The notes under the pieces are model-generated. The model was not told the origin of the DNA, ran no database searches, and saw nothing but the letters and a program-made list of their open reading frames with translations. Below, piece after piece: positions 44,221-56,844 of a DNA stretch of 64,000 bases. Source of the stretch: Siphonodentalium dalli (Eukaryota; Mollusca; Scaphopoda; Gadilida; Siphonodentaliidae). The position numbers and the translations under genes are program-made. Each line of letters opens with the position of its first letter. Within the stretch, counting starts at the first letter, position 1. The stretch lies in the NCBI GenBank assembly GCA_032622095.1, contig CP136064.1:50536073-50600072 (forward strand), read 5' to 3'.

Positions 44221-46726
44221 CCCAAGGTACACATGTACAACCCACCCATTACCCCAGTCACTCCATATGTACATAAACACCACACAAATGACAACACAGT
44301 CACCCACTTTATACACGTACATGTACTAGTACACCTGATCGTACAGCCCAATACTTGGTTATACCCGTACATACCACAAATGACGATACAGACACGAGTC
44401 ACCATGCATGAACACCAGGTATACACCTACACCCGACACATGACCATATAGTCACTCTATGTATACATATTCACTACATTCACGATCATACAGTCACTCA
44501 TTGTATACATATTCACCTCACCATGGACCATACAGCCACTACATGTATACATATTCGCCGTACACATGACCATAGAGTCAATCCAAGTATACATATGCAA
44601 ACCACCAATGGTGATCCCTTCCAGTTATACCAATATCCGCACATACGACCACTCACAGGTTCCATACTTGCCATACTCATACACGCCATCCATGATAATA
44701 AATCTACTCCCCATACACCACCAATGATAACACATCCACAACATATATAAATATACGTCCCACCGTTACAAACAGGGCACTCCCTTTATACCCACACATC
44801 ATTCATGACCATACAATAACTCCGTGTATACCTATTATCATCATCTATGATCATTGAGTAACTCCCTGGATGCCATCTTAACTTCCACCCTGTATCCAGT
44901 TGATAAATTTTTATCATAATGGGCCAGAATACCCACATATCATGGCTCATCTCAGTTCCGTCTCAAAGTTCTGCCCATTCCCTTTCAATAATATGGCAGA
45001 AGCACAAAAGAGGTTTTCCGCAAAATTCCATACTGCAACTTTAAAATGAATTTGTCATGCCCCATACGGAACTGGGACAAACATAATAGAACGTAGTTGT
45101 CAGTTAATTACATTGTAACTAACACGTACAATAACCAAGTGAGTCACAATTTGCCACCTTTTTTCGGATAATGCAGAGAATAATGTTCGGGATATGTTAA
45201 CTTTTAACTTTTTACAAATTTGGTTGCCATTTTGGAAGCCATCTTCTATAAACACCGTAGTGTGATACATTTAAGATAGACCAAAACAATAAACACCTTT
45301 CAATCCAAAGATAGTTACATTTTACTTGAACAAATGATCGAACCCTGAAAAGTGATTTTTTGCCGATATTTATGTCAAGTTTGTGAGAGAAAAATCCAAT
45401 ATTTCTGGTGATGTCAGTGGTGACAATAGTAAAAATGATCCATGGTGCATCAGACATGTTAGTATGCAATGTATAGAAAACAGATTAGTCAATTGTGTAC
45501 ATCAACCACAACTTGTAAGCGATTGCAGGACACCCTGGGGCAATATTTACCATTTTCCATATTTTGGTGGCCATTTTCGCAGCCATTTTGAGCCAAGGTA
45601 AGATTTATGGTTCCAGATATTTGGAATATTCATAGGTAATGATATGCCTCACTTACATTACAATGTTCTGTTCATTTCTTGTTGAAATATGACTAGAATC
45701 CCAATTGTGGTTTTTTTTTAATTTTGTACTGCGTTCTGTAAAATCGAATTTTTGAGGGATCGGAAGGGGTTAGGACCCCCCCCAATCATTGCATATTTAA
45801 TTGCTCCAATTATCAGTTAATATACAAAACACAAAATAAAGTTGCATTACTCAACCAGTTCCAAACAGCATGAATTGATCTAGAAGATATTTGTGAAAAA
45901 ATGTCATTTTCAACTTCCGGCGGCCATTTTGGTGGCCATCTTGGATGGTGAGTTTCAATTTTGGCCCAAAAAAGTGTCATTATGTCTTAGCTTCACGAAA
46001 ATATATACATTTGTATACATTTTACTAGATTTTCCCGCTATAATTTTTATAAAACTGGCTCACTTATAGTTCTAGAAAATGGATCGGGTTGTGGGGGGGG
46101 GGGGGGGGGGACAAGTCTCGTTTTTATCAGAAAACGACATGAATATATATTTCTTAAGTTGATCGTATCGATTTAGGGATGTATTGGTTGTAATAGTGCA
46201 ACGTTCCAGGGGTGTACGCACATACACACACGTTGGACGAATGCAATCATGTAAATAAAAATGATTTTTTTCGTTTTGAGGGGTGACCCGATGACCCCCT
46301 TCTTATCTTAAAACCCCAGGAAAAGTTGCTTCTTAAGTTGTGTTTTTATAATTAGTATATATCAAAGTACTTTGAGACCCAAAATTATGGATGTACGCGA
46401 AAGTATAACAAAAAGTGAAAAATCACGTTTTGGGGTTCAGCATGGGACCCCCTTTCTTATCTGAAAACCCCAGGAAAATCCCTTTCTTAAGTTGTGTTTT
46501 CTTAATCAGTACACTTAGGAGTATCATCAAACCAAAATTCATCGATGTACGCGGAAGTGTAAATAGAAGTGATTTTTGGCACTTTTTGGGGTTCAGCGGC
46601 CCCTAAACCCCAGGAATGCGCAACTTAAGAAATCGGTTTTTCAGAATGTTCCATTATTGGTACCAACTTTAGGGGGTCAAACCTTTTGTACGCAAAAGTG
46701 TAAATAGAACATATGCGGGCTCCCTA
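44221..46726 (-). repeat. Right arm of the giant palindrome
   Basis: The minisatellite in reverse orientation (44,221-44,870, about 650 bp against about 1660 bp on the left; words such as CAGTCACTC and ATGACCATA), then 44,870-45,267 and 45,268-46,726 as inverse of the left arm. It lacks the composite insertion and so preserves the pre-insertion state. Confidence 0.85.
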
Positions 46727-47151
46727 ACTACTAACTGAGTGCTTTGAGGCGGCAACTATGCGAACACTTTTACCAAACTAGCAGAAATCACAGTCGTTCA
46801 CAACTGGACATTGACAAGATTTGAAAATAAGAACAAAGTATATCCATGTTCGCACGTTCTTGTATTGGTGATGATTGATTTACAGACTTAAAAAACAATA
46901 TTTTCTCACATCTACTGAAGGTGGGGCGTATGTAAATCCTATCGGCTAGTTAGGAGATTAACGTACTATATTGAATTGGATATTCGGTGATTCGAGCATC
47001 TGAACAGTTTGTGCGAGTTTACAAACTGTTTTCATGATCGAATATCCGACGAAACAGATAACATTTATCTCCATTTTAATTCAAGCCATAAACAAAATTT
47101 AGAAGAAACTATACACGAACAGCACTTTTTTTTTATCGACATGACATGCCA
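46727..47151. other. No feature recognised
   Basis: No gene or repeat recognised. Confidence 0.35.
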
Positions 47152-47155
47152 TTAA

Positions 47156-47673
47156 AGTTACGGGCGGCGTTGGCGGTGGGTATGCTGTTAAAATATTCAC
47201 CTCCGTCAAAAACCGCCATAAACAGAAATAATAGTAAAATATAGACAGACCTTGTTCTTATACCAATCAGAAATATGGCATAAACAGTATGTTATTGTCA
47301 AATGTTTTTCCTTTGTTAAGTAAATAAAAGCAAAAACGTTACAGAACCTGGCTTTTGTTTAGATCCGAATATGGTAAACATAAAGAGCGTTATTTGTTAC
47401 TGATTTATGATATGAAAATAATAAAGAGCGTTTATATCATTTGTGTGTGATTAACCAATAGAATTGAGCTGCGTTATGTAAACAGAAGCAAAACTTCTGT
47501 AACACAAGCAGGCTCTTGTTTACGTACACCATCGTACGTCTTGACGACAATATACTATTTACGCGCTGATTATGTTTGGATAATGAAAAAAACTATATAT
47601 ATTTTAATATTCCTTCTGTTGATGGCGATTTGAACAAATATGAATATTTCTGCAACGAACGCCACCCGTGCAT
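47156..47673 (+). mobile_element. TTAA-targeted MITE family R, copy 3
   Basis: TTAA at 47,152-47,155 and 47,674-47,677. Ends are AGTTACGGGCGGCGTT and GCCACCCGTGCAT. 518 bp, collinear with 27,885-28,373, with a 30-bp extra stretch near 47,520 (GTACACCATCGTACGTCTTG). Confidence 0.9.
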
Positions 47674-47677
47674 TTAA

Positions 47678-50240
47678 GTTAGATATTCCTTTTCGGTGAT
47701 CAAATCTATGAATACGTTCCACGTGATAACTCGTAACGGCACTATAGAACAACGTCATGTTAACCGCGTTTATAGAAGAATCGACTCCAGGCGTAGCGAT
47801 GACATATTTTAAGCGCGTTGTCAATGACACCGTGTTCAATTCAAAATTGTGCACACTTTAGCGACCGATGTTGGTGAATCGAATACTAAAGTTAGCAACT
47901 CTCGGCCAATCAGAATGCCTGTTTCAGCGACTAATAATCGACTTGAATTACAATTTAGGACAACACACCCAGTTTCAAGGAATGAATGATTTCCAGACGA
48001 ATTTACCACTTTGTGAAATAACCTCAGTGAAATTTGGGTCAAATTTTGTGGTTATATGTGCTACTAATAGCCCAATTAAAGCCCAACGAAAAACTATAGT
48101 TATAACTCCCTATCATAGTACTGAATCATCCAAATGCGACAAAGTGGATGGGAAGGTAATAGCTACACAGAACGACACGAGTGAAAAACAAACGCGGTTA
48201 TAACATCCGCCAGGGTACCCGGAGTCACCATCTGGTTGAAATCGATCCAGGGTCTGGGAGAAAAACGCAGACAGACATACATACCTTTGAGACGAAAAGC
48301 AATTAAAATATATGTGCTATCTGGGACTATGATTTATGAAAGTTGTGAATTCAGGTATATTATGCTGCCATTGTTATTTCTGTCCATTCGAAATATAATA
48401 TTGTGATGATCGTCTTTTTCTGTCAATATTTGGCTTACAATTTCCCGACCTGAAACGCATGTGGCGGCGAATTGAAGCCTCAACTTATACCTAACACTTC
48501 TCAGTTTTGTTACATTCCTGGGATGATCAGACTAAATATGTCCTGTTTTATATGGACAGTGTATGCCTCCGAAGTATCTCAGATATCTTGAAATATTAGA
48601 AATCCAATTTCTGAGTCAAGGAGGGGCTCTTCCCCCTTTCCCCGTGCAATAATTTTGCACGAATATAGCACGACAAATGACATGAAAGCAAGCACGTTTT
48701 CCAGCACTATACATCCCGTATGTATGTTTCTGATGTCCGCAATTTCTCATATCAAATTATATTCGTATACATAATTGGAGGTTCAAACAAGCGGTATCCG
48801 TATTAGCGAATAAAAGAGCGGCGTTGCGCATCGGTAGTATATCACATTTGACTAAAGGAACTGATTGTAAATATCGATCTCGAATAATCGTACCGCTTAT
48901 TGCCTACTTTCAATAGTAAGATAATCAATTAGAATCGAATAAGTCCCGTGGTGGTGGTTTAAATTAGATATAATAGATAAATACCTACGTGCGTAATAGT
49001 AACTGCCACGGAAAATGTGTTTACACACGGAAAAGACTATAATTACTAGTTGCAATCTGATTTATAGGGGTGCCGGAACATTCGACGGGAACACCAAAAT
49101 AGAATAGGTAGCATTAACACCCCCGTGTACGTGGTATCGCCAAACCAGACCATGCGGTTTTGATAAATGAACATATCTTCCCTCAGATGCATCTATATAT
49201 TCACCATTCAAAACATAATTTCGTAAAGCGGAATGTTTCCCCAATGGGCTAGCGACCATAGCTTGCTCTCATCCCGATCAATTTAATGTAAATTCCGGCT
49301 CATTTCCGATTTTATCATAAATAGTAGACATTTTTTGACATTAGGTAGTTCGTTTGAAACATAATTATCAGCCAATGACGGTGGATAATGCGTATATCAA
49401 TAGAAAAATATATGTTTAATTAGCCATACAATTATCTACAGAGCTGTTCGCAAAAATACTATCCGCGAACAAGTGTGGTTACTCACCATAATTTCGGGTG
49501 TCAAAGCCGCGGATCGATCCTGCATGCGAGATAAGATGAGATGTCGCCAAACCAGATTTGGGATGTCAAAGATGCGGATGATATACTTCGCATTTTGACC
49601 GTTTCTGATTGAAAATCTCCCCATTATCATTCGGAAAGGCCGGTACATTGACCATCTTTAGGGTGAGGCTGCATGTGCAAGGCGAAAACGTGTATGTTTG
49701 TTTTTTATGTGCTAATGTCATATTAATAGTATAGGCTATGCTATGATATTCGATATAATAGGCCCGGAACTGGACAACGAATGGAAACATTAAATCAGAG
49801 TAAATCATGAGTTAGCAGGGACGTGGCTAGAGGGTCCCTGTGATAATAATTCTAGAACCGAAGAAGCCGAAAACTAAATCTGCGAACAATACGATTTGAA
49901 AGTCATCTTGACGCTGAACATCCGTAACAATTTTGGTTAGAATCATATACCAAACTCTGAAATGCATGTTCAGACGGAGTCCGCTGATAATGTAATATAA
50001 GATTCATTTCGGTTAAACATACATATCTATTACAGTATATGTAACCTATATGATAAGATAGTAAAGCCTTATATCAATATTATGCTGACTGCATGTGGTC
50101 CTAGAGCTAAATTAGAAAAGTTATAAACTATAGTGTAATTTACATGTGTACATAACAGTCATGACAATGAAGTGTATATTACCAATATCAGTAAGTATGT
50201 TGTATATATAATATGTATATGCCCACAGGGTAAATCCTAC
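47678..50240. other. No confident gene; unique-looking sequence
   Basis: Open frames such as 47,868-48,203 (111 codons) have no family I recognise. 49,111-49,150 contains CCCCCGTGTACGTGGTATCG and CCAAACCAGA, which recurs inverted at 51,767-51,815. TCGCCAAACCAGA also occurs near 49,542. If the receptor gene extends this far, this would be intron. Confidence 0.4.
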
Positions 50241-50665
50241 ATGTAACAGTTAATTGCTTTGTGTCAATACTTTCAATGGTGTATTGGAAAGCGCATGGTG
50301 TATACGTTTTACCACTCATATCCGAATGCCAACCACTACACCCCCATGCATCAAAACCCCACCCAACCAACGCGCAATTACGAAAGAAAACCCGAGGCTG
50401 ACGCTCCAACCAACACACACGTGCGTCCATACAGCGAAATACACAAGGGAAAAGCCACATGCACACCATATACCCCAAACTCAACAAACCCAACCAACAA
50501 CACGCACACCCCATGTGCACGTGTGCACGCTTTCTGATCTATATTGTTTGCATGTACCACGATTATGTATGTATATATGTACATGTATGTATTGTGTATT
50601 AATATTTATAATGTGTCATACCGAACACGTCCGGCGATAGGAGAATAAATTCTGAGTCTGATTCT
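50241..50665 (+). repeat. Possible LINE 3' end
   Basis: A C/A-rich, G-poor strand (50,320-50,520) is followed by GGAGAATAAATTCTGAGTC and TGATTCTG, resembling the 3' ends of CR1-like LINEs with short repeated tails. No RT coding sequence is attached, so this would be a severely truncated copy. Confidence 0.35.
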
Positions 50666-52919
50666 GTTTATACATGATGTTGTAGCTTGGTAAGCCCATG
50701 ACCACATGTGTTACATAGACACAATAAAGAGGTGACAGGCCCACCGACATCCAGATGAGAAGGCACACATTGTGATCATATGTGTATGAATGATTATGGT
50801 TAAAATAGAATCGTCACAATATTATCTGATGACTCTTGAAAATGCCATGGAGACATTGTATAATCTGTAGCTATACGATATCTGTATATTCGATAAGATG
50901 ATTCGGTTTCATTGTCGTGTACCGGTCTACTCGAGTTGGAACGAGTCATACAGTCTGTAAAATAACATGTCTATATATAACAAATCGTTGATACTTCGTA
51001 GCGTTTTGTCCTGCATGTGTGGTCTATATACAAACCCCAAGTATGTTAATACTAAACGTATATCAGGTTAGCTGCATACATACGAACGACAGCATTCACA
51101 TGTGTGTGATCAAGGCATCACGTTATCATTCATTCACCTTTTTGAAATCGCAAAATTGAATGCTGAGATGGATGTTCAATTAATTTCAATTAAATTCATT
51201 CATAACAGATGTGTACACAATATTTCTAACATGTTATAGAATCATATTTCAGATGACATTCGCAGTCCAATTGATCATTCTCAGATACACATAAAACACG
51301 CGAAAACTCATCAGAACTCCTTAAGTGCTACGCATATTTACTGCACAGAAGATCCGCTTTTAGTGACATCTTGGTCTGCGGCTTTGACATTTATCTGGAC
51401 CGACAGTGGTCGCTCTATATCGCGCGCATATTGAGAATGACACTGACTTTGTACAAATATTTCCAATGCTATGCTTCATTGACAGATTCAGCTATATACC
51501 GGCATTGTTTTGGCAGCGTGGAAGGCCAGGAACTATACTATAGTGGATGGGTGTTCTCGAAAATTTGAGTGAGCAAAAGCAAAAACACTATTGAAAACAT
51601 TCGCATTCGATTAAATGGTTTGATCTGGGAGAACTGACTGACAGCGGGTGGGTAAATACTCCTGCTTCATGTGCACGTACATTATACGTTGTTCGTTGTC
51701 TGTTTTACGATGATAAACAATCATATTCCCATATCATAATACGTGAAATTGACTTTCCCCAATCAGTCTGGTTTGGCGATACCTTCGGCTTTGGCGATAC
51801 CACGTACACGGGGGTGATTAAGATTATGAAGGCAGGCATACAAGCTAACATGGCCCAAGTAGTTAAAATGTTAAGAAAACATAATTGTAAATACATTTAG
51901 AATAATAAAGTTAATACTAAACTACTAAAATTGATAAAATTCACATGTGAACAATATAAATATTCATTTCTACTCATATTTCTAGATTTTGTTCTACCAT
52001 CCTCCATGGGGATTATGGAACGTCATGTCCCCCCACATTTCCCCTTCTTCTGGAGACCCTGAAAAAACCTTCCATCTTGGAGTAATTTTATTGGAGCAGA
52101 ACCTCGGCAATCCAGGTCAGGTATATAGAGAAACACATTAGCGATGATATTGATTGGAGTCCTTAAGATTCATTTGCATTCTTGGCTATATTTCAATTAT
52201 TCGACCAACGCAATTCATTAAAGATTCCCCTTCCAACTTGACACCAAATTAGTCAAAATTACCCTTAGCCAGTGAATTACTTGCAATCACGCCATTCGTA
52301 CACCCACATTAGAACGGGCAACATACGAGCAACATAATTGGAAACCTCTCTGAAAGCCAACGTGGTGACAAAGAACCATATAAAATGTTAATGACATCCG
52401 ATAACCTATGACCGAGCTATTTGCTGTTTGACCGGATGCATGTAATCCAATAGACACACCATTTACTGTTGTAGTCTTAGAAGTTAGGGGTTATAATTAA
52501 GCAGTGCCTCCGTTGAGACTCCGTTGAGAGTACTCGCGATCCTTGTCAAGCTGTTGTTCATCTGCGATCTATAACATGCATCCTACAAGAAAACCATAGT
52601 CAGAAATGGTAACGCCACCAAGATTATAGTATTACATATAAATAGAAATTATAAAAAATACATAAAATATTTTGATAACAATTGCGTTTAAACAAGTAAT
52701 CCTTCAAATTATTACTAACAAAGCAAGTAAATGACTGTGGGGTCACTCAACAGATTATAAAGACTTGGACTTAGTATACTGTAAATACTGGGACTGTATA
52801 TTTTTAAATTTTAGTCTAAAATTTAAATGAAATAATTAAAAGATAAAATTTAGCAAGTAGTAAAAGTTAATTTTATCATTTAATTTTTTTTTTTGGTTAA
52901 ATAAAGGAATAATTTAAAT
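50666..52919. other. No confident gene
   Basis: Contains the inverted partner of the 49,111 motif at 51,767-51,815, here with an internal duplication (TTTGGCGATACC twice). Very AT-rich at 52,790-52,920 with a long T run. A tiny direct repeat CTCCGTTGAGA lies near 52,509. Nothing coding is recognised. Confidence 0.4.
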
Positions 52920-53222
52920 GTAAAATTTGGTTTTAAAAAAAATGATTGACCGTGGCTCTTCCAATAATTGCGCGACTGACCTGGTCAATTGTTCTTAAGA
53001 AGTTGTTTTGAGAATTACTATGGAGGGACATAGTTATGGCTGTGGCTTCGCGAGTAATTGACTTGGTGACATGATGTTAACAATCTGAACTCCAGTAAAC
53101 CAAGGACGCTCCATACCAAATATAAGGTAAATAAATAATTCTTTATAAGTTGTTTTAATATTTACTATGGAGGGAAAGAATTGTGGTGCTGGCTTCGCAA
53201 CTATTTGACCCCATTGTAACAA
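52920..53222 (+). repeat. Diverged tandem duplication, about 160-bp unit
   Basis: AGTTGTTTT, TTTACTATGGAGGGA, GCTTCGC and ATTTGAC occur twice in the same order. Confidence 0.55.
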
Positions 53223-53555
53223 ATATAAATATTAGTCACTCAGGCAATAGATGTATCTATTCTGTATATTAAGTTATTGGGTCTTACGTGTCTTGAGATG
53301 TCTAAATATGTTTTGATGGACAGATCGCGCAAGCGCAAGGGACCCCGCCAATCTTATTTGTTGTGCTTCGAATTGTTGACTTATTAAATATGCACATATA
53401 CTTAAGAAACAGTCGTGTGCGAAGCGCGCTCCCGTATGTCGGTTTTTGGATGCCAGTTAATGAAAATATCATTGAAATAATCGGTTTCCCCCCAATAAAC
53501 ATCCATATATTCAATATACATGTTTTTGGAGCAGAATTAGGTAGACCATATTGAA

Positions 53556-53965
53556 CGCCATAATTCTGCTGTGGTTAAGTGGTCAATTACTTTGGACATT
53601 ACTGTATGTAGATGGAGTTATCATTAGACCTCACATCCTTATATGGGATACAGTAATGCCCAAAGTAATTGACCACTTAACCACAGCAGAATTATGGGTA
53701 ATTTTTCAGGATTTAAAATCCGGAAAAATTACCCACAATCTGCTGTGCTTAAGTGGTCAATTACTTTGGACATTACTGTATGTGGATGGAGTTATCATTA
53801 GACCTCACATCCTTATATGGGCTACAGTAATGCCTAAAGTAATTGACCAATTAACCACAGCAGAATTAAGGGTAATTTTTCAGGATTTAAAATCTTGAAA
53901 AATTACCCATAATTCTGCTGTGGTTAAGTGATCAATTACTTTGGACATTACTGTATGTAGATGGA
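53556..53965. repeat. Alternating inverted array related to element S
   Basis: Three forward and two reverse copies of an arm containing ATAATTCTGCTGTGGTTAAG, GTCAATTACTTTGGACATTA and CTGTATG. They are arranged arm, spacer, inverted arm, hinge, arm, spacer, inverted arm, hinge, arm. Spacers (TTATCATTAGACCTCACATC) and hinges (TTTTTCAGGATTTAAAATC) are also repeated. The period is about 174 bp. The arms match 34,310-34,350 and 34,440-34,490. Confidence 0.85.
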
Positions 53966-55075
53966 GTTAAACCTCACATCAGTTTGTTGGGGATTTGGAC
54001 CTTGACTTGGGACCTTTTTTTTTTTAACGCAACAAATGCGAGTACACCTTATAGTATACACAAATTTCTGATGTAGCCAGAGTTTTTATTGGATAATATT
54101 AGTTTGAAGCCTGCTTACATTTCAATATGTTGTCAGTTTTGTATTCTCTGCAGCAGCTAGAACTCGGCGCGTTGAAGCAAAAGTTATAAAAGAAAAATGT
54201 GTACGTAACGAGACTATAATACAAATGAAAAAATAAATTGAGGGAGGGGTGGGCATTACAGGGAACTAAGGGTTGAACCGATATAAATCTGTAGAGCGAT
54301 AACGACCAATGTTGACATATTATGCATCTCAACTCTACTGTTGCAACAAGGTTATAAAATAGGGGGGGGGGGTGTCAGAATTTTAGTCATCTCTATATAG
54401 TGCCAGAATAGTAATTTATGGACTTCTATAGTGGTACAATACAAATTAGAATCAAATGATAAAAAATATGTATGTAACACAACTATACCGATGAAAGTAA
54501 AAATAATAATTTAGGCCGGGATAAGATGTTGGTTTGGTTATATGGACTCGGAGAAAAAGGGGTTCGTACCGATGAACTGACATAAATTAGTGGAGCGATG
54601 TTGCCATGTAATGCATCGCGACTGTACTAAAGCAGCAATGATATAAAATTGGGGGGGCCCGGGGGGGTCGGAAATTATCTCTATCTCTATAGATGGCACC
54701 AGAATTATATAGAAAGGAATAGCAATTGATATACGTATACGGTATACTATAGTAATACCATAGACATATAAGTACAAGTATCACTCAATAAAATATTTCG
54801 TAACGTGACTATAGCGATGAAAAAAATAAATAAATTGGACTGGGATTAGAGATTGGGTTGGTTATATGTGGATAATTGGATATGGAATTCATACCGATGA
54901 AATGATACAAATTAGTGGAGCGATAAAGACCAATGTTGACACTTAGTCAGGCTACGCGGGGGAAATAGGGGTTGATACGATAGACCGAAATAAATTTGTC
55001 GAGTGATAATGACCAATGTTGACGTATAAAGTAACGCGACTGTACTGTTGCACAATTATCATGTAGAACCAGTCA
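53966..55075 (+). repeat. Degenerate tandem repeat, about 300-bp unit, three copies
   Basis: The units share TTAGTGGAGCGAT, GACCAATGTTGAC, CGACTGTACT and GATGAAA; the first two also share a long poly-G run (54,362-54,371 and 54,651-54,667). Noncoding. The first 130 bp hold only a poly-T run and no recognised unit. Confidence 0.65.
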
Positions 55076-55129
55076 AATATGGACTCTGGTGCCAATATGG
55101 AACAGCTCAGAAAACATTTGAAGGGCCCT

Positions 55130-55500
55130 AAAATTTATGGGATCTGCCATACAAATCGATTTATGTTGATAAATCTCTTATTTTTCAAAATTTTAAGCTG
55201 AGACTTGGTGTGTTTGAGTGGGATACGTATATATTCCTAAAATGATAGGATACAGCACATAATTATGTTTTAGGTGGAAGAAATGAATTTTTTTCGATGA
55301 TAAAATTTAACAATAAGTTAAATTTTAATAACATGGGATTTGCAAATAAAATCGATTTATGTTGACAAAACTGTCATTTTTCAAAATTTTGAGTTGAGAA
55401 TTCGTGTGTCTGTGTGTAATACTTATATATTCTTAAAATGACAGAGTCCAGCGCGTAATTATCTTTTAGATGGAAGAAATTGAATTTGTTTTCGATAACC
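55130..55500 (+). repeat. Tandem duplication, about 200-bp unit, two copies
   Basis: Both copies carry AATCGATTTATGTTGA, ATTTTTCAAAATTTT, TATATATTC and TAGRTGGAAGAAAT. Confidence 0.75.
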
Positions 55501-55781
55501 ATCTACGGCCGGGTTTATCGAGTACGCTATTTTATAAACAAACTTTTGTCAATAGCCGTTTTGGTCAAACTAAACCTTTTTCGACCGGGAAAGCAGATCC
55601 GAATAGTAGCTAAGATGTATTTAGATAGAATTATCAAAAGAATTTGACCGATTAGGGTGCATTTTAAAAGAATCGAGTGGAGAAATCTTGGTGACATTTT
55701 CATAAAACACGCCGATAATTCCAAAGATAAAAGATGGCGGTTACTACAAAAAAAACAGACATGCGCACTCCAATTAAAATT

Positions 55782-56310
55782 ACCCATAATTCAGTTCACT
55801 ACACCAGGGGCTCCCAACAGGTTATACAATATTTTCAGGCTATCAGATTATTTATATTTTCGACTTTAAGTTTACAATTTGAGCCTGTCCTCACTCTATC
55901 GATACGATTTATCATAAACATATTATACACCAGTGGCGTTAACTTTACAACTTCGGCATCTACGTGATTATATCGGTACGATTCAGTAAGGTACAAACAA
56001 TCTCCATAAAATACCCACAATTCAGTTCACTACATGCAGGGGCTCCCAATAGGTTATTCCCATTTATTATGGGCTCCCAATAGGTTATACAATATTTTCA
56101 GGCTATCAGATTATTTATATTTTCAACAAGATATTATTACACCGGTGACTTTAAGTTTACAATTTGAGCCTGTCCTGACTCTATCGATAGGATTTATCAT
56201 ATTTTCATAAACGTATTATACACCGCTGGCGTTAACTTTACAATTTCGGCATCTACGTGATTATATCGGTACGATTGAGTAAGGTACAAACAATCTCCAA
56301 GAATACATTC
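55782..56310 (+). repeat. Tandem duplication, about 230-bp unit, two copies
   Basis: CAATATTTTCAGGCTATCAG, TTTGAGCCTGTCC, CATCTACGTGATTATATCGG and CAAACAATCTCC occur in both copies. A short partial duplication of GGGCTCCCAATAGGTTAT is added in the second. Confidence 0.8.
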
Positions 56311-56376
56311 GCCCTATACTCCATGCGATATAAAAAAAACCAAATGCTAGTAACACCACACTAGGTGGCGTAATAA

Positions 56377-56840
56377 CCTTCGAACGAATTTTATACTGAA
56401 AACTACCACACTCTAGCATACCACGACTCAATGGGCAAACACCATCTCACTGTCTCAGTGGCATTGATTCTAACTGACACTAGACTACATGATTCTTGGG
56501 ACACATCATAATATCTGAAGGGGAGCTTACTTTTTTCTATAACATGCATCCTATAACCTTCGAACGAATTTTATACTGAAAACTACCACACTCTAGCATA
56601 CCACGACTCAATGGGTAAACACCATCTCACTGTCTCAGTGGCATTGATTCTAACTCGACACTAGACTACATGATTCTTGGGACACATCATAATATCTGAA
56701 GGGGAGCTTACTTTTTTCTATAACATGCATCCTATAACCTTCGAACGAATTTTATACTGAAAACTACCCCACTCTATAGCATACCACGACTCAATAGGCA
56801 AACACCATCTCACTGAAGGGGAGCTTACTTTTTTAGGTCT
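56377..56840 (+). repeat. Tandem repeat, 180-bp unit, 2.5 copies
   Basis: Units begin CCTTCGAACGAATTTTATAC at 56,377, 56,557 and 56,738. The first two are nearly identical. The third has an internal deletion and is followed immediately by the hairpin MITE. Confidence 0.9.
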
Positions 56841-56844
56841 TTAA

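Larger units (their letters stand above)
37491..46726. mobile_element. Giant palindromic (fold-back) element, 9.2 kb
   Basis: The left end GGGGAGCCCGCATATG (37,491) is mirrored at the right end CATATGCGGGCTCCC (to 46,726). The arms pair over 37,491-38,943 with 46,726-45,268 and, after an insertion, 42,105-42,480 with 45,267-44,870. They continue as mirror-image minisatellites to a central hairpin at 44,144-44,220. Landmarks such as GGGGTTCAGC, AAGATGGCCACCAAAATGG and GGGATTCTA appear once in each arm, inverted. TAGTT/AACTA may belong to the termini and CTA may be a 3-bp target duplication; this is tentative. No transposase is seen. Subtracting the insertion, the original was about 6.1 kb. Confidence 0.85.

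Noticed and set aside
37610-46606. Mirror-image short open frames around 37,610-37,801 and 46,415-46,606 as a duplicated gene
   Set aside because: They are the same noncoding arm sequence in the two halves of the giant palindrome.
47868-48203. 111-codon open frame next to MITE family R
   Set aside because: No motif or family recognised; the minus strand is open over part of the same region. Length is unremarkable for this much AT-rich sequence.
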